In this document: one piece after another, positions 13,296-21,721 of the stretch
Numbering within the stretch: position 1 is the first letter of the stretch
How the letters are laid out: each line of letters opens with the position of its first letter
Assembly (NCBI RefSeq): GCF_002727125.1
Contig: NZ_NHOA01000060.1
Coordinates: 1 to 34,066 of the forward strand
Source of the DNA: Halorubrum persicum
GTDB taxonomy: Archaea > Halobacteriota > Halobacteria > Halobacteriales > Haloferacaceae
Direction: 5' to 3'
Length of the DNA: 34,066 nt
Notes under the pieces: generated by a model
The model's input: the letters and a program-made list of their open reading frames with translations, nothing else
Told to the model about the DNA's origin: nothing
The model's database searches: none
Made by a program: the position numbers and the translations under genes

Positions 13296-14732
13296 ATGCG
13301 AACGCTCGTTTTCGACGGTCGGACCGGCGCCGCCGGCGACATGATCTGCGCCGCGCTGATCGCGGCCGGCGCCGACCCCGACGCCCTCGCGCCCGTGAGC
13401 GACCGGCTTCCGGTCCGGTACGAGGTCGGCGACGCGACGAAAAACGGAATCCGGGCGACGACCGTCGACGTGGTCCTCGACGGCGACAGCGACGAGGAGG
13501 GCGACGACGCCGGCGGTTCCGGTGCGGATAAGCACGGCCATGCCCACGAGCACGACCACGCGCACGGACACAGTCATACGCACGGGCACGACCATTCCCA
13601 CGAGCACGGTCATACGCATGACCACGACGACGCGGAGCACACCGACGATGACCCCGAGCACGCCGAAGGAGCCGGCGTCCACCGCAGCTACCCCGAGGTC
13701 GTCACGCTCGTCCGGTCGATGGGTCTCCCCGAGTCGGTCGAGTCCGTCGCGCTCGACGCCTTCGAGCGACTCGGTCGCGCTGAGGCCTCGGTCCACGGCA
13801 CCGACCTCGACGAGACGCACTTTCACGAGGTCGGTGCCGACGACGCGATCGCCGACGTGGTCGGCGCGGCGCTGCTCCTCGACGACCTCGACCCCGACCG
13901 CGTCGTGACGACCCCGGTCGCGACCGGCGGCGGCGAGGTCGAGATGAGCCACGGCGTCTACCCGGTTCCGGCGCCGGCGACGACCGAAATCGCGTCCGGA
14001 GCCGACTTCGCGATGGTCGGCGGGCCGGTCGACCGCGAGCTGCTCACGCCCACGGGCGCCGCGATCCTCGCCGCGGTCGCCGAGGGCGTCGACGCGATCC
14101 CGGACCTCGACCTCGACGCCGCCGGCTACGGAGCGGGCGACGCGACGTTTGACCGGTATCCGAACGTGCTCCGGGCGCTGGTCGGCGAGGAGCACGAGCC
14201 GGGAGATGAGCGGCACGGACGCGGCGACGCCGCCCGCGCTCCCGACGACCGCGCCGGCGGCCTCGTCCACGACGACATCGCCGTTCTCGAAACGAACCTC
14301 GACGACGCCTCCCCCGAGGTGCTCGGCGGGCTCCAGGAGACGCTCAAACGCGCCGGCGCGCGCGACGTGACGATCGTGCCGACGACGATGAAGAAGTCCC
14401 GCCCGGGCCATCTCGTGACGGTGATCTGCAAGCCCGACGACGCCGAGGCGGTCGCGGAGCGGCTCGCTCGCGAGACGGGCACGCTCGGGGTTCGTCAGTC
14501 GGGCGCGAGCCACCGGTGGATCGCCGAACGAGACTTCGAGACGGCGGTCGTCTCGGTCGACGGCGACGAGCACGAGGTGACCGTGAAGGTGGCCTCGACC
14601 GTCGACGGCGACGTGTACGACGTGAGCGCCGAGTACGACGACGCCGCCGCGGTCGCCGAGGCGACCGGGCTGCCGATCCGGGACGTGGTCCGCCGGGCGG
14701 AGCGGGACGGACGCGACCGGATCGGCGAGTAG
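13296..14732 (+). CDS. larC: LarC, nickel-pincer cofactor nickel-insertion protein, with histidine-rich insert
   Basis: 478 aa starting at ATG 13296; the frame upstream is antisense to the phosphate transporter gene. LarC inserts nickel into the pyridinium-bisthiocarboxylate mononucleotide to form the nickel-pincer cofactor of lactate racemase-type enzymes. Family features include FDGRTGAAGDM at the N-terminus, THFHEVGADDAIADVVG, ATGGGEVEMSHGVYPVPAPAT, LLTPTGAAIL, and ETNLDDASPEVLGGL with TMKKSRPGHLVTVIC in the C-terminal domain. Residues about 76-112 form a His-rich run (alternating H with G, D, E, T), longer than I would expect and suited to nickel storage. LarB, LarE and LarA homologues are not in this window. 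Confidence 0.92.
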   Translation: MRTLVFDGRTGAAGDMICAALIAAGADPDALAPVSDRLPVRYEVGDATKNGIRATTVDVVLDGDSDEEGDDAGGSGADKHGHAHEHDHAHGHSHTHGHDHSHEHGHTHDHDDAEHTDDDPEHAEGAGVHRSYPEVVTLVRSMGLPESVESVALDAFERLGRAEASVHGTDLDETHFHEVGADDAIADVVGAALLLDDLDPDRVVTTPVATGGGEVEMSHGVYPVPAPATTEIASGADFAMVGGPVDRELLTPTGAAILAAVAEGVDAIPDLDLDAAGYGAGDATFDRYPNVLRALVGEEHEPGDERHGRGDAARAPDDRAGGLVHDDIAVLETNLDDASPEVLGGLQETLKRAGARDVTIVPTTMKKSRPGHLVTVICKPDDAEAVAERLARETGTLGVRQSGASHRWIAERDFETAVVSVDGDEHEVTVKVASTVDGDVYDVSAEYDDAAAVAEATGLPIRDVVRRAERDGRDRIGE

Positions 14733-14757
14733 GCGTTACCCGCTGAGACCGCTCCGG

Positions 14758-15069
14758 TCACCCCGGCGGGTCGACGCGCTCGACGCGCTCCGGTTCGACG
14801 CCGAACCCGTCCGCCAGCCGGTCGGCGACGCAGTCGGTGAACGCATCGGCGGGTCGGTCCCCGCCCCGGACTGAGAGGGTCGCGACCGCCTCGACGGTCG
14901 TGTCGTTGAGCCCGGGCTGGAGGCCCGCGATCGACAGGTCCTCGACGGCGACGCCGTCGACGCGCTCCAACTGCGCGCGGGCGCCGGCGACGAGGTCGCC
15001 GGTGGCGGCCTGCGAGACGCGCACCATGACGGTCGCTTCCACGGTCTGCGTGTGAATGGCGGCTGCCAT
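14758..15069 (-). CDS. Small 103-aa cytoplasmic protein, unknown function
   Basis: The open frame extends to 15258, but the ATG at 15069 (MAAAIHTQTVEATVMVRV) gives the natural protein. The upstream part is arginine-rich and non-coding in character. The predicted chain is beta-alpha-beta-like (VEATVMVRVSQAATGDLVAGA, LSIAGLQPGLNDTTVEAVATL, ADAFTDCVADRLADGFGVEP) with no signal peptide, membrane segment or metal motif. I do not recognise the family. It is convergent with larC, separated by 25 bp. Confidence 0.7.
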   Translation of the reverse strand: MAAAIHTQTVEATVMVRVSQAATGDLVAGARAQLERVDGVAVEDLSIAGLQPGLNDTTVEAVATLSVRGGDRPADAFTDCVADRLADGFGVEPERVERVDPPG

Positions 15070-15597
15070 AACCCCTCGCCGCGAGTCGAACGCGGTGCGG
15101 ACCGGTCCGCGGCCTCGAACGCGGCTCCGTCCGAGACGGACCCGACGCTCGCGAGGGGGGACGGTCGCGTCCGGCGGTCGGTGGGCGACACAGCGGCGGC
15201 TGGAGAAGTCGGGCGGTGGTCCGTCCCGCGGGGAACTCCCCCAGCCGACGCGCGTCACGCGGTCGGGCGGACGGACCGTGTCTCCGGAATCCCGTAGCCG
15301 TTCCAGCCGAGGAGCGCGCCGCTGACGAGGGCGGCGGACGCCGAGGCGGCGGAACGGAAGCGGGTCATACGTGAATTCCGGCGGCGCAACGCGCCGTTGG
15401 TGACTCGGTTTATCGGAGAGATATTAAACCTGTGGCGGCCGCGAGCATTGGTAACTGTTCGCTTACACGTCGTGAGCGGCGACCCCGACTGCGACCACAA
15501 ATCCCGTGCAGATGTCCCAGATCGTCCGGTTCCGGCGAGGGCGAGACGACAGGCCTATGACGAACGCCCGACCAGTTGCGCGTAAGCAGTCACCGTC
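15070..15597. other. Gap upstream of aspS with a possible micro-gene and promoters
   Basis: 528 bp between the small protein gene and aspS. It holds one candidate micro-ORF (15255-15368, minus). A TTTATC/ATATTAAACC cluster at about 15408-15430 could act as promoter toward either strand. No other support was seen. The left half is GC-rich without coding character. Confidence 0.5.
15255..15368 (-). CDS. Possible 37-aa membrane/secreted micro-protein
   Basis: Begins at ATG 15368 with MTRFRSAASASAALVSGALL, then GWNGYGIPE. That is a short basic N-terminus plus one hydrophobic stretch followed by a polar tail, which resembles a single-helix micro-protein. A TTTATC-like word lies about 40-60 bp upstream on the minus strand. 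There is no homologue I can recall, and chance frames of this size are common in GC-rich DNA, so confidence is low. Confidence 0.3.
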   Translation of the reverse strand: MTRFRSAASASAALVSGALLGWNGYGIPETRSVRPTA

Positions 15598-16902
15598 ATG
15601 ATCGAGCGAATCCACACGTCGGACGTCGAACCGGACGCGGACGAGGTCGCCATCGCCGGCCACGTCCACGAGATCCGCGACCTGGGAGGCCTCGTTTTCC
15701 TCATCGTGCGCGACCGCGAGGGACTCATCCAGATCGTCTTCAAGGAGGAGCGCGAACCGGAGCTGTTCGAGGCGGTCCAGGACGTGGGCGCCGAGGACGT
15801 GGTCCGCGTCGTCGGCGAGCCGCTGGAGAGCGATCAGGCGCCCGGCGGCGTCGAGATCGCGCCGACCGAGTACGAGGTCATCGACGAGGCGGACTCGCCG
15901 CTCCCGCTCGACATCTCGAAGGACATCGAGGTCGACCTCTCCACTCGGCTCGACAACCGCGCGCTCGACCTCCGCAAACCGGAGACGCTCGCGGTGTTCA
16001 CCCTCCGCTCGAAGCTGATGACGGCGATGGAGGAGTGGTTCGACGACGAGGGGTTCGTCGACATCAAGACCCCCCTCATCTCGAAGGGCGGCGCCGAGGG
16101 CGGCGCCGAGCTGTTCCCGATCCTCTACTACAACCAGGACGCGTTCCTGTCGCAGAGCCCCCAGCTGTACAAGCAGATGCTGATGGCGTCGGGGTACGAG
16201 GCCGTCTACGAGACGGGCACCGCGTTCCGCGCCGAGGACTTCGCGACCTCCCGACACGTCTCCGAGATCGCGATGTTCGACGTGGAGCTCGCGTACATCG
16301 ACGACCACGACGACGTGATGGACGTTCAGGAGGAGTCGCTGCGCCACGCGCTCCGTGCGGTCGCCGAGAACGCCGAGCGCGAGCTCGACCTGCTCGACGT
16401 CGACCTCGACGTACCCGAGGACGACTTCCCGCGGATCACCTTCGACGAAGCGCTCGACATCCTCGAAACCGAGTTCGGACACTTCCCGGACGACCCGACC
16501 GACCTCGACACGAAAGGCGAGAAGCTGCTCGGCGAGCACTTCGAGGAACAGGGCCACCCCGCGTTCTTCGTCGTCGGCTACCCCGACGAGAAGTTCTACT
16601 ACATGCAGGACGTCGAGGGCGACGACATCGCCTCGCGGAAGTTCGACCTCATCTACAAGGGGCAGGAGCTCTCCTCGGGCGGCCAGCGCGAGCACGACGT
16701 CGACCGCATGGTCGAGGTCATGGAGGAGGAGGGCGTCGAGACGGCCAACTTCGAGTTCTACATCGAGGCGCTCAGCTTCGGCACCCCGCCCCACGGCGGC
16801 TACGGGCTCGGGATCGACCGCCTCGTCCAGAAGGTCGCCGACCTCGACAACATCAAGGAGGCGATCATGTTCCCGCGCGACCCGAACCGGCTGGAGCCCT
16901 GA
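15598..16902 (+). CDS. aspS: Aspartyl-tRNA synthetase (archaeal type)
   Basis: 434 aa, the compact archaeal/eukaryotic-type AspRS without the bacterial GAD insertion. It charges tRNA-Asp; many archaeal enzymes of this type also charge tRNA-Asn when AsnRS is lacking, which cannot be decided here. Residues 1-105 are the OB-fold anticodon-binding domain ([23 protein letters not shown]). Class II motif 1 lies around [24 protein letters not shown]. Motif 2 is [17 protein letters not shown]. Motif 3 is [17 protein letters not shown] near residues 396-412. Normal length, all motifs intact. Single gene; no clear TATA box immediately before the ATG. Confidence 0.96.
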   Translation: MIERIHTSDVEPDADEVAIAGHVHEIRDLGGLVFLIVRDREGLIQIVFKEEREPELFEAVQDVGAEDVVRVVGEPLESDQAPGGVEIAPTEYEVIDEADSPLPLDISKDIEVDLSTRLDNRALDLRKPETLAVFTLRSKLMTAMEEWFDDEGFVDIKTPLISKGGAEGGAELFPILYYNQDAFLSQSPQLYKQMLMASGYEAVYETGTAFRAEDFATSRHVSEIAMFDVELAYIDDHDDVMDVQEESLRHALRAVAENAERELDLLDVDLDVPEDDFPRITFDEALDILETEFGHFPDDPTDLDTKGEKLLGEHFEEQGHPAFFVVGYPDEKFYYMQDVEGDDIASRKFDLIYKGQELSSGGQREHDVDRMVEVMEEEGVETANFEFYIEALSFGTPPHGGYGLGIDRLVQKVADLDNIKEAIMFPRDPNRLEP

Positions 16903-17021
16903 GCGAGTCGACACCCCGCAGGGCCGGAGCCCCACCCGAGGCGCCCCGGCCGTCGCGCGCAGACGCGCTTCGCTGATCCGGTCCGCGGCCGAGCCACCGC
17001 GCGTGGCCACCCGACGCATTC

Positions 17022-17030
17022 TTTTATAAG
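17022..17030. promoter_or_regulatory. Strong TATA-like box without an obvious gene
   Basis: TTTTATAAG is one of the best TATA boxes in the window, yet the next plus-strand gene starts 130 bp later and has its own TTAAAG box. On the minus strand it would fire into the 3' end of aspS. It may drive a small RNA, an antisense RNA or a leader for 17159. Confidence 0.35.
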
Positions 17031-17158
17031 TAGCGCGCCGTTCTCGCCGAACCGCCGTCGAGGCGCTGTTCCCGCCGCCTAAACCGAATTAAATCGGGCA
17101 CAAGTCGGCTAAACCGCTTGGGGTATTAAAGCAGACAGCGCCCCGAGCGGAACCCGTC

Positions 17159-17473
17159 ATGAACGCGATCCGAACGACGCTGCTCGTGGCGCTCGCCACG
17201 GTGGTACTGATCGGGACCGGCGCGGCCGCCGGCGCCGTCGCGGCGACGCCCGGACCGGACAACGCTCCGGGGGACGCGGGGCCGCCGAGCGATCTGCCGG
17301 AGCAGGTACCGGAGTTCGTCGGGGACATCCTGCAGAGCGTGAACGACTTCCTCTCCGGGGAGGCCGACGACCTCGGTGAGAACGTGAGCGACGTGGCCGG
17401 CGACGGAACCGGGACCGACGACGGGTCCGGTTCCGGCGGCGGGCCCGATTCGGACGATGAGGAGGGGGTGTAG
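17159..17473 (+). CDS. Small secreted acidic protein
   Basis: 104 aa with a Sec-type signal: basic MNAIR, hydrophobic TTLLVALATVVLIGTGAAAG, and probable cleavage near AVAATPGP. The mature part is short and acidic, with a helical middle (LPEQVPEFVGDILQSVNDFL) and a Gly/Ser/Asp-rich tail. One N-glycosylation sequon (NVS) is present. A TATTAAAG box 31-40 bp upstream supports the start. The stop is followed after 1 nt by the next gene's GTG, so both form an operon. The family is unknown. It could be a surface-anchored partner of the lipoprotein encoded next. Confidence 0.75.
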   Translation: MNAIRTTLLVALATVVLIGTGAAAGAVAATPGPDNAPGDAGPPSDLPEQVPEFVGDILQSVNDFLSGEADDLGENVSDVAGDGTGTDDGSGSGGGPDSDDEEGV

Positions 17474-17474
17474 C

Positions 17475-18209
17475 GTGACTGACCCCACTTCCAGTCTCGA
17501 CGCGCTCGACCGGCGGACCTACCTGCAGGCGACCGGCGCCGCGGCGCTCGGGGCCGCCGGGCTGGCCGGCTGCGTCGGCCGCGCGACCGGGACGCTCGCC
17601 ACCGCCGTCACCGACCAGCCCGCCGACATCGGCGACTTCGAGTCGCTCGTGGTCACCGTCGAGGGGATCTGGCTCGGGCCGGAGGGCGCCGAGAGCGGCG
17701 CGGACGGGAACGCGACTGACGAAGGGAACGCGACGGACGGAGAGGCCCCGACGGACGGTGCCGACGGCAACGAGACCGACGACGGCGATGACGGAGACGA
17801 GGCCGGCGACGGCGACCCCTCCGGCCGCGAGTATCACGAGTTCGACGAGCCGCAGGACGCCGACCTCGTTCAGCTCCAGAACGGGGAGACGCAGCTGATC
17901 GACGAGCGAGAGCTGTCCGTCGGGACGTACCGATTCCTCCAGCTGGACATCTCGGGCGTCGAGGGCACGCTGGAGGGCGGCGACGAGGCTCAGGTCGATC
18001 GGCCGGGAAACGCCCCGCTGACGTTCAACGCGGAGTTCGACGTTCGCGAGAACACCCGAACGGTGTTCACCGCCGACTTCGCTCCGGTCCGGCGCGGCAA
18101 CGGGCGATACCTCCTTCGACCGGTTCCGAGCGGGATCGAGGTCGATTACGTGGAGACGAACGGCGGCGAGAGCGACGACAACAACGAGAGCGCCGACGAG
18201 ACCGGGTAG
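17475..18209 (+). CDS. Tat lipoprotein with DUF4382-like domain and glycosylated acidic insert
   Basis: 244 aa from GTG 17475; GGAGGGGGTG just upstream is a strong Shine-Dalgarno inside the previous gene's end. The N-terminus RRTYLQATGAAALGAAGLAGC is a twin-arginine signal with a lipobox, predicting export folded and lipid anchoring at the cell surface. The mature protein matches the DUF4382 pattern: LATAVTDQPADIGDFESLVVTV, then GTYRFLQLDISGVEG, and a C-terminal FTADFAPV...LLRPVPSGIEVDY. A roughly 50-residue Asp/Gly-rich insert (about 70-120) carries three N-glycosylation sequons (NAT, NAT, NET). The role is unknown; such domains are thought to be extracellular beta-sandwich modules. Confidence 0.85.
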   Translation: MTDPTSSLDALDRRTYLQATGAAALGAAGLAGCVGRATGTLATAVTDQPADIGDFESLVVTVEGIWLGPEGAESGADGNATDEGNATDGEAPTDGADGNETDDGDDGDEAGDGDPSGREYHEFDEPQDADLVQLQNGETQLIDERELSVGTYRFLQLDISGVEGTLEGGDEAQVDRPGNAPLTFNAEFDVRENTRTVFTADFAPVRRGNGRYLLRPVPSGIEVDYVETNGGESDDNNESADETG

Positions 18210-18480
18210 AAAGCGGCGCATCGCGTTCCCCCACGGTCCCCCGTTGAAGCCGCGGTCCGGTCGCCGGGCGATATCCGCTCCGGCCATCGGCGGCCACGGC
18301 TTCGGGGTCAGGGCTGGGAGCGGTCCCGGGATTCGGGGACCAGGGGAATGCACGTCGGCATCGGTCCCCCGTCGGAGGCACACGACCCGTTCGACCGTCC
18401 CGTCACGTCGATCGCGGCGGGACGGTCGGGTTTTCGTTCGGTACGACGCACCACGTCGACGCGCGTAGTGCCAACGCCGG

Positions 18481-19158
18481 TCAGGCGGTCGGCGACGCGC
18501 GGTCGCTTACGACTGTCCGATACAGCGGTCCGGCGAGCAACAGCGCTCCGAGGCCGGCCATCGCGACGATCGCGGTCGGGTCGATCGAGGCGACGCCGCC
18601 GGACGCGAGCCGGTCGACGGAGACGCCGATCGCGACACCGATGACCGCCCACGGAAACTCGCCGAGCGCCGTGCCGACGGCCAGCGACCGGAGGCGGATC
18701 CCGGACCCGGCGGCGGCGACCGAGACGGCGTCCGAGGGGATCGGTAGCAGCCGGATCGCGGTGACGGCCCGAACGCCGCCGGTGGTCTCGGCAAGCCGCT
18801 CGCCGGCGCCGCAGAGCCGATCGGCGATCCGCGACCCCTCTCGGGCTCTGACGCGCCCGGCCCGCGTGAGCCAGTACGGCGGCAGCGCGGTCGCGACCAT
18901 CGCGGCGACGCCGATCGGGAGTCCGGCCCACCCGTATCCGAAGCCGGCGACGACGGCGAGCAGGGTCGTCGGCCACGCGAGGAGGGGCCTGATCGCCGTC
19001 AGCGCGACCAGCGCGGCGCCGAATCGGACCGGGTCGTCGGCGAGCCACGTCAGCGGTCCGAGCACGACCTCGGGGGAGACGACCCACGCGGCCGACGCGA
19101 TCGCGGCCAGCGCGACGCCCGCGAGCACGTACCCGACGGCCCCGGTTCGACGGTTCAC
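18481..19158 (-). CDS. TVP38/TMEM64 (VTT/SNARE-associated) family membrane protein
   Basis: The frame could start at a TTG at 19182, but an AATAAA/TTTATT box at 19181-19186 sits 27 bp before GTG 19158 (NRRTGAVGYVLAG), favouring a leaderless 225-aa product. Five to six hydrophobic segments are visible. Family hallmarks include ALTAIRPLLAWPTTLLAVVAG, GYGWAGLPIGVAAMVATALP, RLLPIPSDAVSVAAAGSG and ALGEFPWAVIGVAIG, corresponding to the re-entrant-loop motifs of DedA/VTT proteins. These are implicated in membrane lipid scrambling or homeostasis; substrate is unknown here. Convergent neighbours, no operon partner. Confidence 0.88.
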   Translation of the reverse strand: MNRRTGAVGYVLAGVALAAIASAAWVVSPEVVLGPLTWLADDPVRFGAALVALTAIRPLLAWPTTLLAVVAGFGYGWAGLPIGVAAMVATALPPYWLTRAGRVRAREGSRIADRLCGAGERLAETTGGVRAVTAIRLLPIPSDAVSVAAAGSGIRLRSLAVGTALGEFPWAVIGVAIGVSVDRLASGGVASIDPTAIVAMAGLGALLLAGPLYRTVVSDRASPTA

Positions 19159-19210
19159 GAGCGATGGTGTCTCCTCGGGCAATAAACGCTTTGTGGAGCG
19201 CTCCGGGGAG

Positions 19211-20038
19211 TCACGACAGCTTCCCGAGCGCCTCGAAGAAGTCGGACTGGGGGCCGGCGATCCGCATCGGCGGAGTCGTTCGATCGACGGTCACCTCGGT
19301 CGGTGCGGTGAGGGTCGTCACGTTCCGCCCGTCGCTGGCGACGACGGCCTCCTCGACGCCTTCGACCGTCACGGTCACCGTCGCGTCGGCGTCGACGACG
19401 AGCGGGGGCATTCCCTCCTCGGCGACCATCTCGTTGACCACGAGCCCGCTCACTCCCGGGTGGACGAGCGGCCCGCCCTCCGAGAGGTTGTACGCCGTCG
19501 AGCCGGTCGGCGTCGCGACGAGGACGCCGTCGGCGTGGCCGCCGGCGTACCGGCTCCCGTCCACGCGGACCTCGTAGTCGATCCCGGCGCCCGGACCGCG
19601 TCGCCCGCTCTGGATAACGATCTCGTTGGCCGCGGGGACCGAGGTCCAACTGTCGGTCCGCGCGGCGAGCCGCGGCGCCTCCCGCACGTCCATCTCCCCG
19701 CGGTCGAACGCCGCGACCTCCGAGAGGACGGCCTCCTCGGCCGCCTCCGGGGGGACCGCGTTGAGAAAGCCGACCTCGCCGAGGTTGACGCCGACGATCG
19801 GGGTGCCCTCGGCGTTCCGCGCGACGAAGAGAAACGTCCCGTCCCCGCCGACCGCGACCGCGAGGTCGCAGTCAGCGAGGGCGGCGACCGCCCGGCCGGC
19901 CTCCGGATCGTCGAGCGCGTCGGCGGTCTCCGCGTCGAGCCAGACGGATGCGCCGGCGCCGACGACCGCGTCGCGCAGCTCGTTGGCGACGGCGACCGCG
20001 CGCTCGCTTCCCTTCCGAGCCACGATTCCGACCTCCAT
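19211..20038 (-). CDS. nadK: NAD kinase
   Basis: 275 aa started at ATG 20038; CTTTTGTC at about 20063-20070 is placed as a TATA element 27 bp upstream, and the 9 extra codons of the longer frame are unlikely. It phosphorylates NAD to NADP in the cytoplasm. The ATP/diphosphate-binding GGDGT is at 64-68 (AVGGDGTFL). The NAD-binding ANEIVI follows, then HADGVLVATPTGSTAYNLSEGGPLV and GVSGLVVNEM. Length and motif order are normal for archaeal NadK. The window also encodes NadE, which makes the substrate, but the two genes are not linked in an operon. Confidence 0.95.
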   Translation of the reverse strand: MEVGIVARKGSERAVAVANELRDAVVGAGASVWLDAETADALDDPEAGRAVAALADCDLAVAVGGDGTFLFVARNAEGTPIVGVNLGEVGFLNAVPPEAAEEAVLSEVAAFDRGEMDVREAPRLAARTDSWTSVPAANEIVIQSGRRGPGAGIDYEVRVDGSRYAGGHADGVLVATPTGSTAYNLSEGGPLVHPGVSGLVVNEMVAEEGMPPLVVDADATVTVTVEGVEEAVVASDGRNVTTLTAPTEVTVDRTTPPMRIAGPQSDFFEALGKLS

Positions 20039-20159
20039 GCGCCACCGATTCTCGCCACCGGACAAAAGGATGCGGACATCGGACCGCGGTTCCGGAAAGT
20101 TTCAAGCCGTCGGCCCGCCTTGCCTGAACCATGTCGACCCCCCACGGCCGACTGGAACC

Positions 20160-21572
20160 ATGAGCGAGGAGGACGACTGGTTCGAGCGCGCGCTGCAGGA
20201 CGACGCGGACAGCGATGCGGCCGACGACGGGGAGGGGGACGAGGCGAGCGGAGACCGAGGCGGGGAAGGCGCCGAACCCGACGAGGCGGGCGGCGAGGAC
20301 GAAGCCGGCGGGGAACGGAGCCAGAAGCGGGACGACGAAGGCGACGACGAGAGGGACAGTGACCCGTTCGGCGGGATCCGAGAGGGAGAGGGGGACTCCT
20401 CGCGCGATGTCGATAGCGGCCTCGGCGCGGACGAGTTCGGGGATGACGACTCCGACGGCGAGCCCCCCGACAGCGGTGTCGCCGCCGATGACGACCCGTT
20501 CGGCGGTGGCGCGTTCGGAGACGAGGCGTCCGAAGCCGATACGTCCGGCGGCGATGCGTTCGGTGGCGGCTCTTTCGGCGGGGAGGATCCCTTCGACGGC
20601 GGATCGACGGGGAGCGACACCGCGGACCCGACGGGATCCGGGGGGTTCGGCGGGGAGTCGTTCGGTGAGGACGACCCGTTCGACGAGGGGGGAGGTAGCG
20701 CCGAGAGCGGCGGGCCGACCGGAGGCGGCTCGGCCGACCCCTTCGGCGGCTACAGGGGGAACGCGGCGGGGGCGTCGGGAGGGCCGGACGATGTCGGTTT
20801 CGGCGACTTCGAGGGCGGAGAAGGCGGGGACGCGTCCTCGGAGTTCGATGTCGATCCCGACGAGTTCGAGTCGTCGATCGACCGCACCGACATCGGGATC
20901 GAGGGGCTCGACGAGATGATCCTCGGCGGGGTCCCGCGCCGCTCCCTCCTGTCCGTCATCGGCGGCGCCGGGACCGGGAAGACGACGTTCGCGCTCCAGT
21001 TTCTCAACCAGGCGCTCGAAGCCGGTCGGAAAGGGGTGTACATCACCCTCGAACAGACCCGCGAGTCGATCCTCTCGACGGCCGAGGAGAAGGGGTGGTC
21101 GTTCCGCGAGCACGCGGCGGAGGACCGACTCGCGGTGGTCGCTATCGACCCGATCGAGATGGCGAACTCGCTGGCGTCGATCCGGAACGACCTCACCCGG
21201 CTCATCGCCGACTTCGACGCCGACCGGCTCGTGCTCGACTCCGTCTCCCTGCTCGAAATGATGTACGACCACCCGGCGAAGCGCCGCTCGGAGGTGTTCG
21301 GCTTCACCCGGTCGCTGAAGGAGGCCGGGGTCACCACCCTGCTCACCTCGGAGGCGAGCGAGCAGAACCCCTTCGCCTCTCGCCACGGGATCGTCGAGTA
21401 CCTCACCGACGGGGTGTTCGTCCTCCAGTACATCCGCGGGACCGACTTCCGCGAGACGCGTCTCGCCGTCGAGATCCAGAAGATCCGCGACGCGAATCAC
21501 TCGCGGCAGTCGAAGCCGTACGAGATCACCGACACCGGCATCTCGGTGTACGGACAGGCGAACATCTTCTAA
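20160..21572 (+). CDS. KaiC/RAD55-type RecA-fold ATPase with long acidic DPFGG-repeat N-terminus
   Basis: 470 aa from ATG 20160. Residues 1-235 are a low-complexity acidic region rich in Gly/Asp with recurring Asp-Pro-Phe motifs (DPFGG or DPF at 68, 112, 143, 172 and 193) interleaved with AFGGGSFGG-like segments. Residues 240-470 form a single KaiC-type ATPase domain: IEGLDEMILGGVPRRSLL, Walker A GGAGTGKTT (268-276), YITLEQTRESI, Walker B LVLDSVSLLEM, and a C-terminal VEIQKIRDANHS. Single-domain archaeal KaiC-like proteins are signalling or regulatory ATPases; the substrate here is unknown. The repeats suggest an intrinsically disordered interaction arm. Followed by a large hairpin and tRNA-Gly. 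Confidence 0.88.
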   Translation: MSEEDDWFERALQDDADSDAADDGEGDEASGDRGGEGAEPDEAGGEDEAGGERSQKRDDEGDDERDSDPFGGIREGEGDSSRDVDSGLGADEFGDDDSDGEPPDSGVAADDDPFGGGAFGDEASEADTSGGDAFGGGSFGGEDPFDGGSTGSDTADPTGSGGFGGESFGEDDPFDEGGGSAESGGPTGGGSADPFGGYRGNAAGASGGPDDVGFGDFEGGEGGDASSEFDVDPDEFESSIDRTDIGIEGLDEMILGGVPRRSLLSVIGGAGTGKTTFALQFLNQALEAGRKGVYITLEQTRESILSTAEEKGWSFREHAAEDRLAVVAIDPIEMANSLASIRNDLTRLIADFDADRLVLDSVSLLEMMYDHPAKRRSEVFGFTRSLKEAGVTTLLTSEASEQNPFASRHGIVEYLTDGVFVLQYIRGTDFRETRLAVEIQKIRDANHSRQSKPYEITDTGISVYGQANIF

Positions 21573-21607
21573 CCCGGCGCTCGCCGTGACAGAGCCACAC
21601 GAGAAGA

Positions 21608-21659
21608 TGCACCGTCCGGGAGTCACGCGAGTGGAGCGAGCGTGACAACGGACGGTGCA
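21608..21659. repeat. Nested inverted repeat containing a copy of the tRNA-Gly 3' end
   Basis: Outer arms TGCACCGTCCG (21608-21618) and CGGACGGTGCA (21649-21659), inner arms GTCACGC (21622-21628) and GCGTGAC (21640-21646). The left arm with following bases (TGCACCGTCCGGGA, 21608-21621) duplicates the tRNA-Gly 3' end at 21722-21735, offset 114 bp. It may be a remnant of an integration event or a transcription-end structure between convergent genes. Confidence 0.7.
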
Positions 21660-21698
21660 CGAACGAAGTGAGTTTGCCGACCCAAGGGAGGCAACCGT

Positions 21699-21717
21699 CG
21701 ACTGACGTAGTCAGTCG
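21699..21717. terminator. Hairpin immediately downstream of tRNA-Gly
   Basis: A perfect 8-bp stem CGACTGAC/GTCAGTCG with a 3-nt loop begins 4 nt after the tRNA 3' end (minus strand). It mirrors the 11-bp hairpin that follows tRNA-Ser. A processing or termination role is inferred; no T-run follows. Confidence 0.4.
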
Positions 21718-21721
21718 GGAG

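Noticed and set aside
15463-17019. 518-aa open frame antisense to aspS
   Set aside because: It mirrors the complete AspRS gene; long antisense frames arise from the third-position GC bias. The translation has no recognisable family pattern.
19872-21626. 584-aa open frame antisense to the KaiC-like gene
   Set aside because: Covers a gene with intact Walker motifs on the other strand and runs into the NAD kinase and tRNA flank; a composition artefact.
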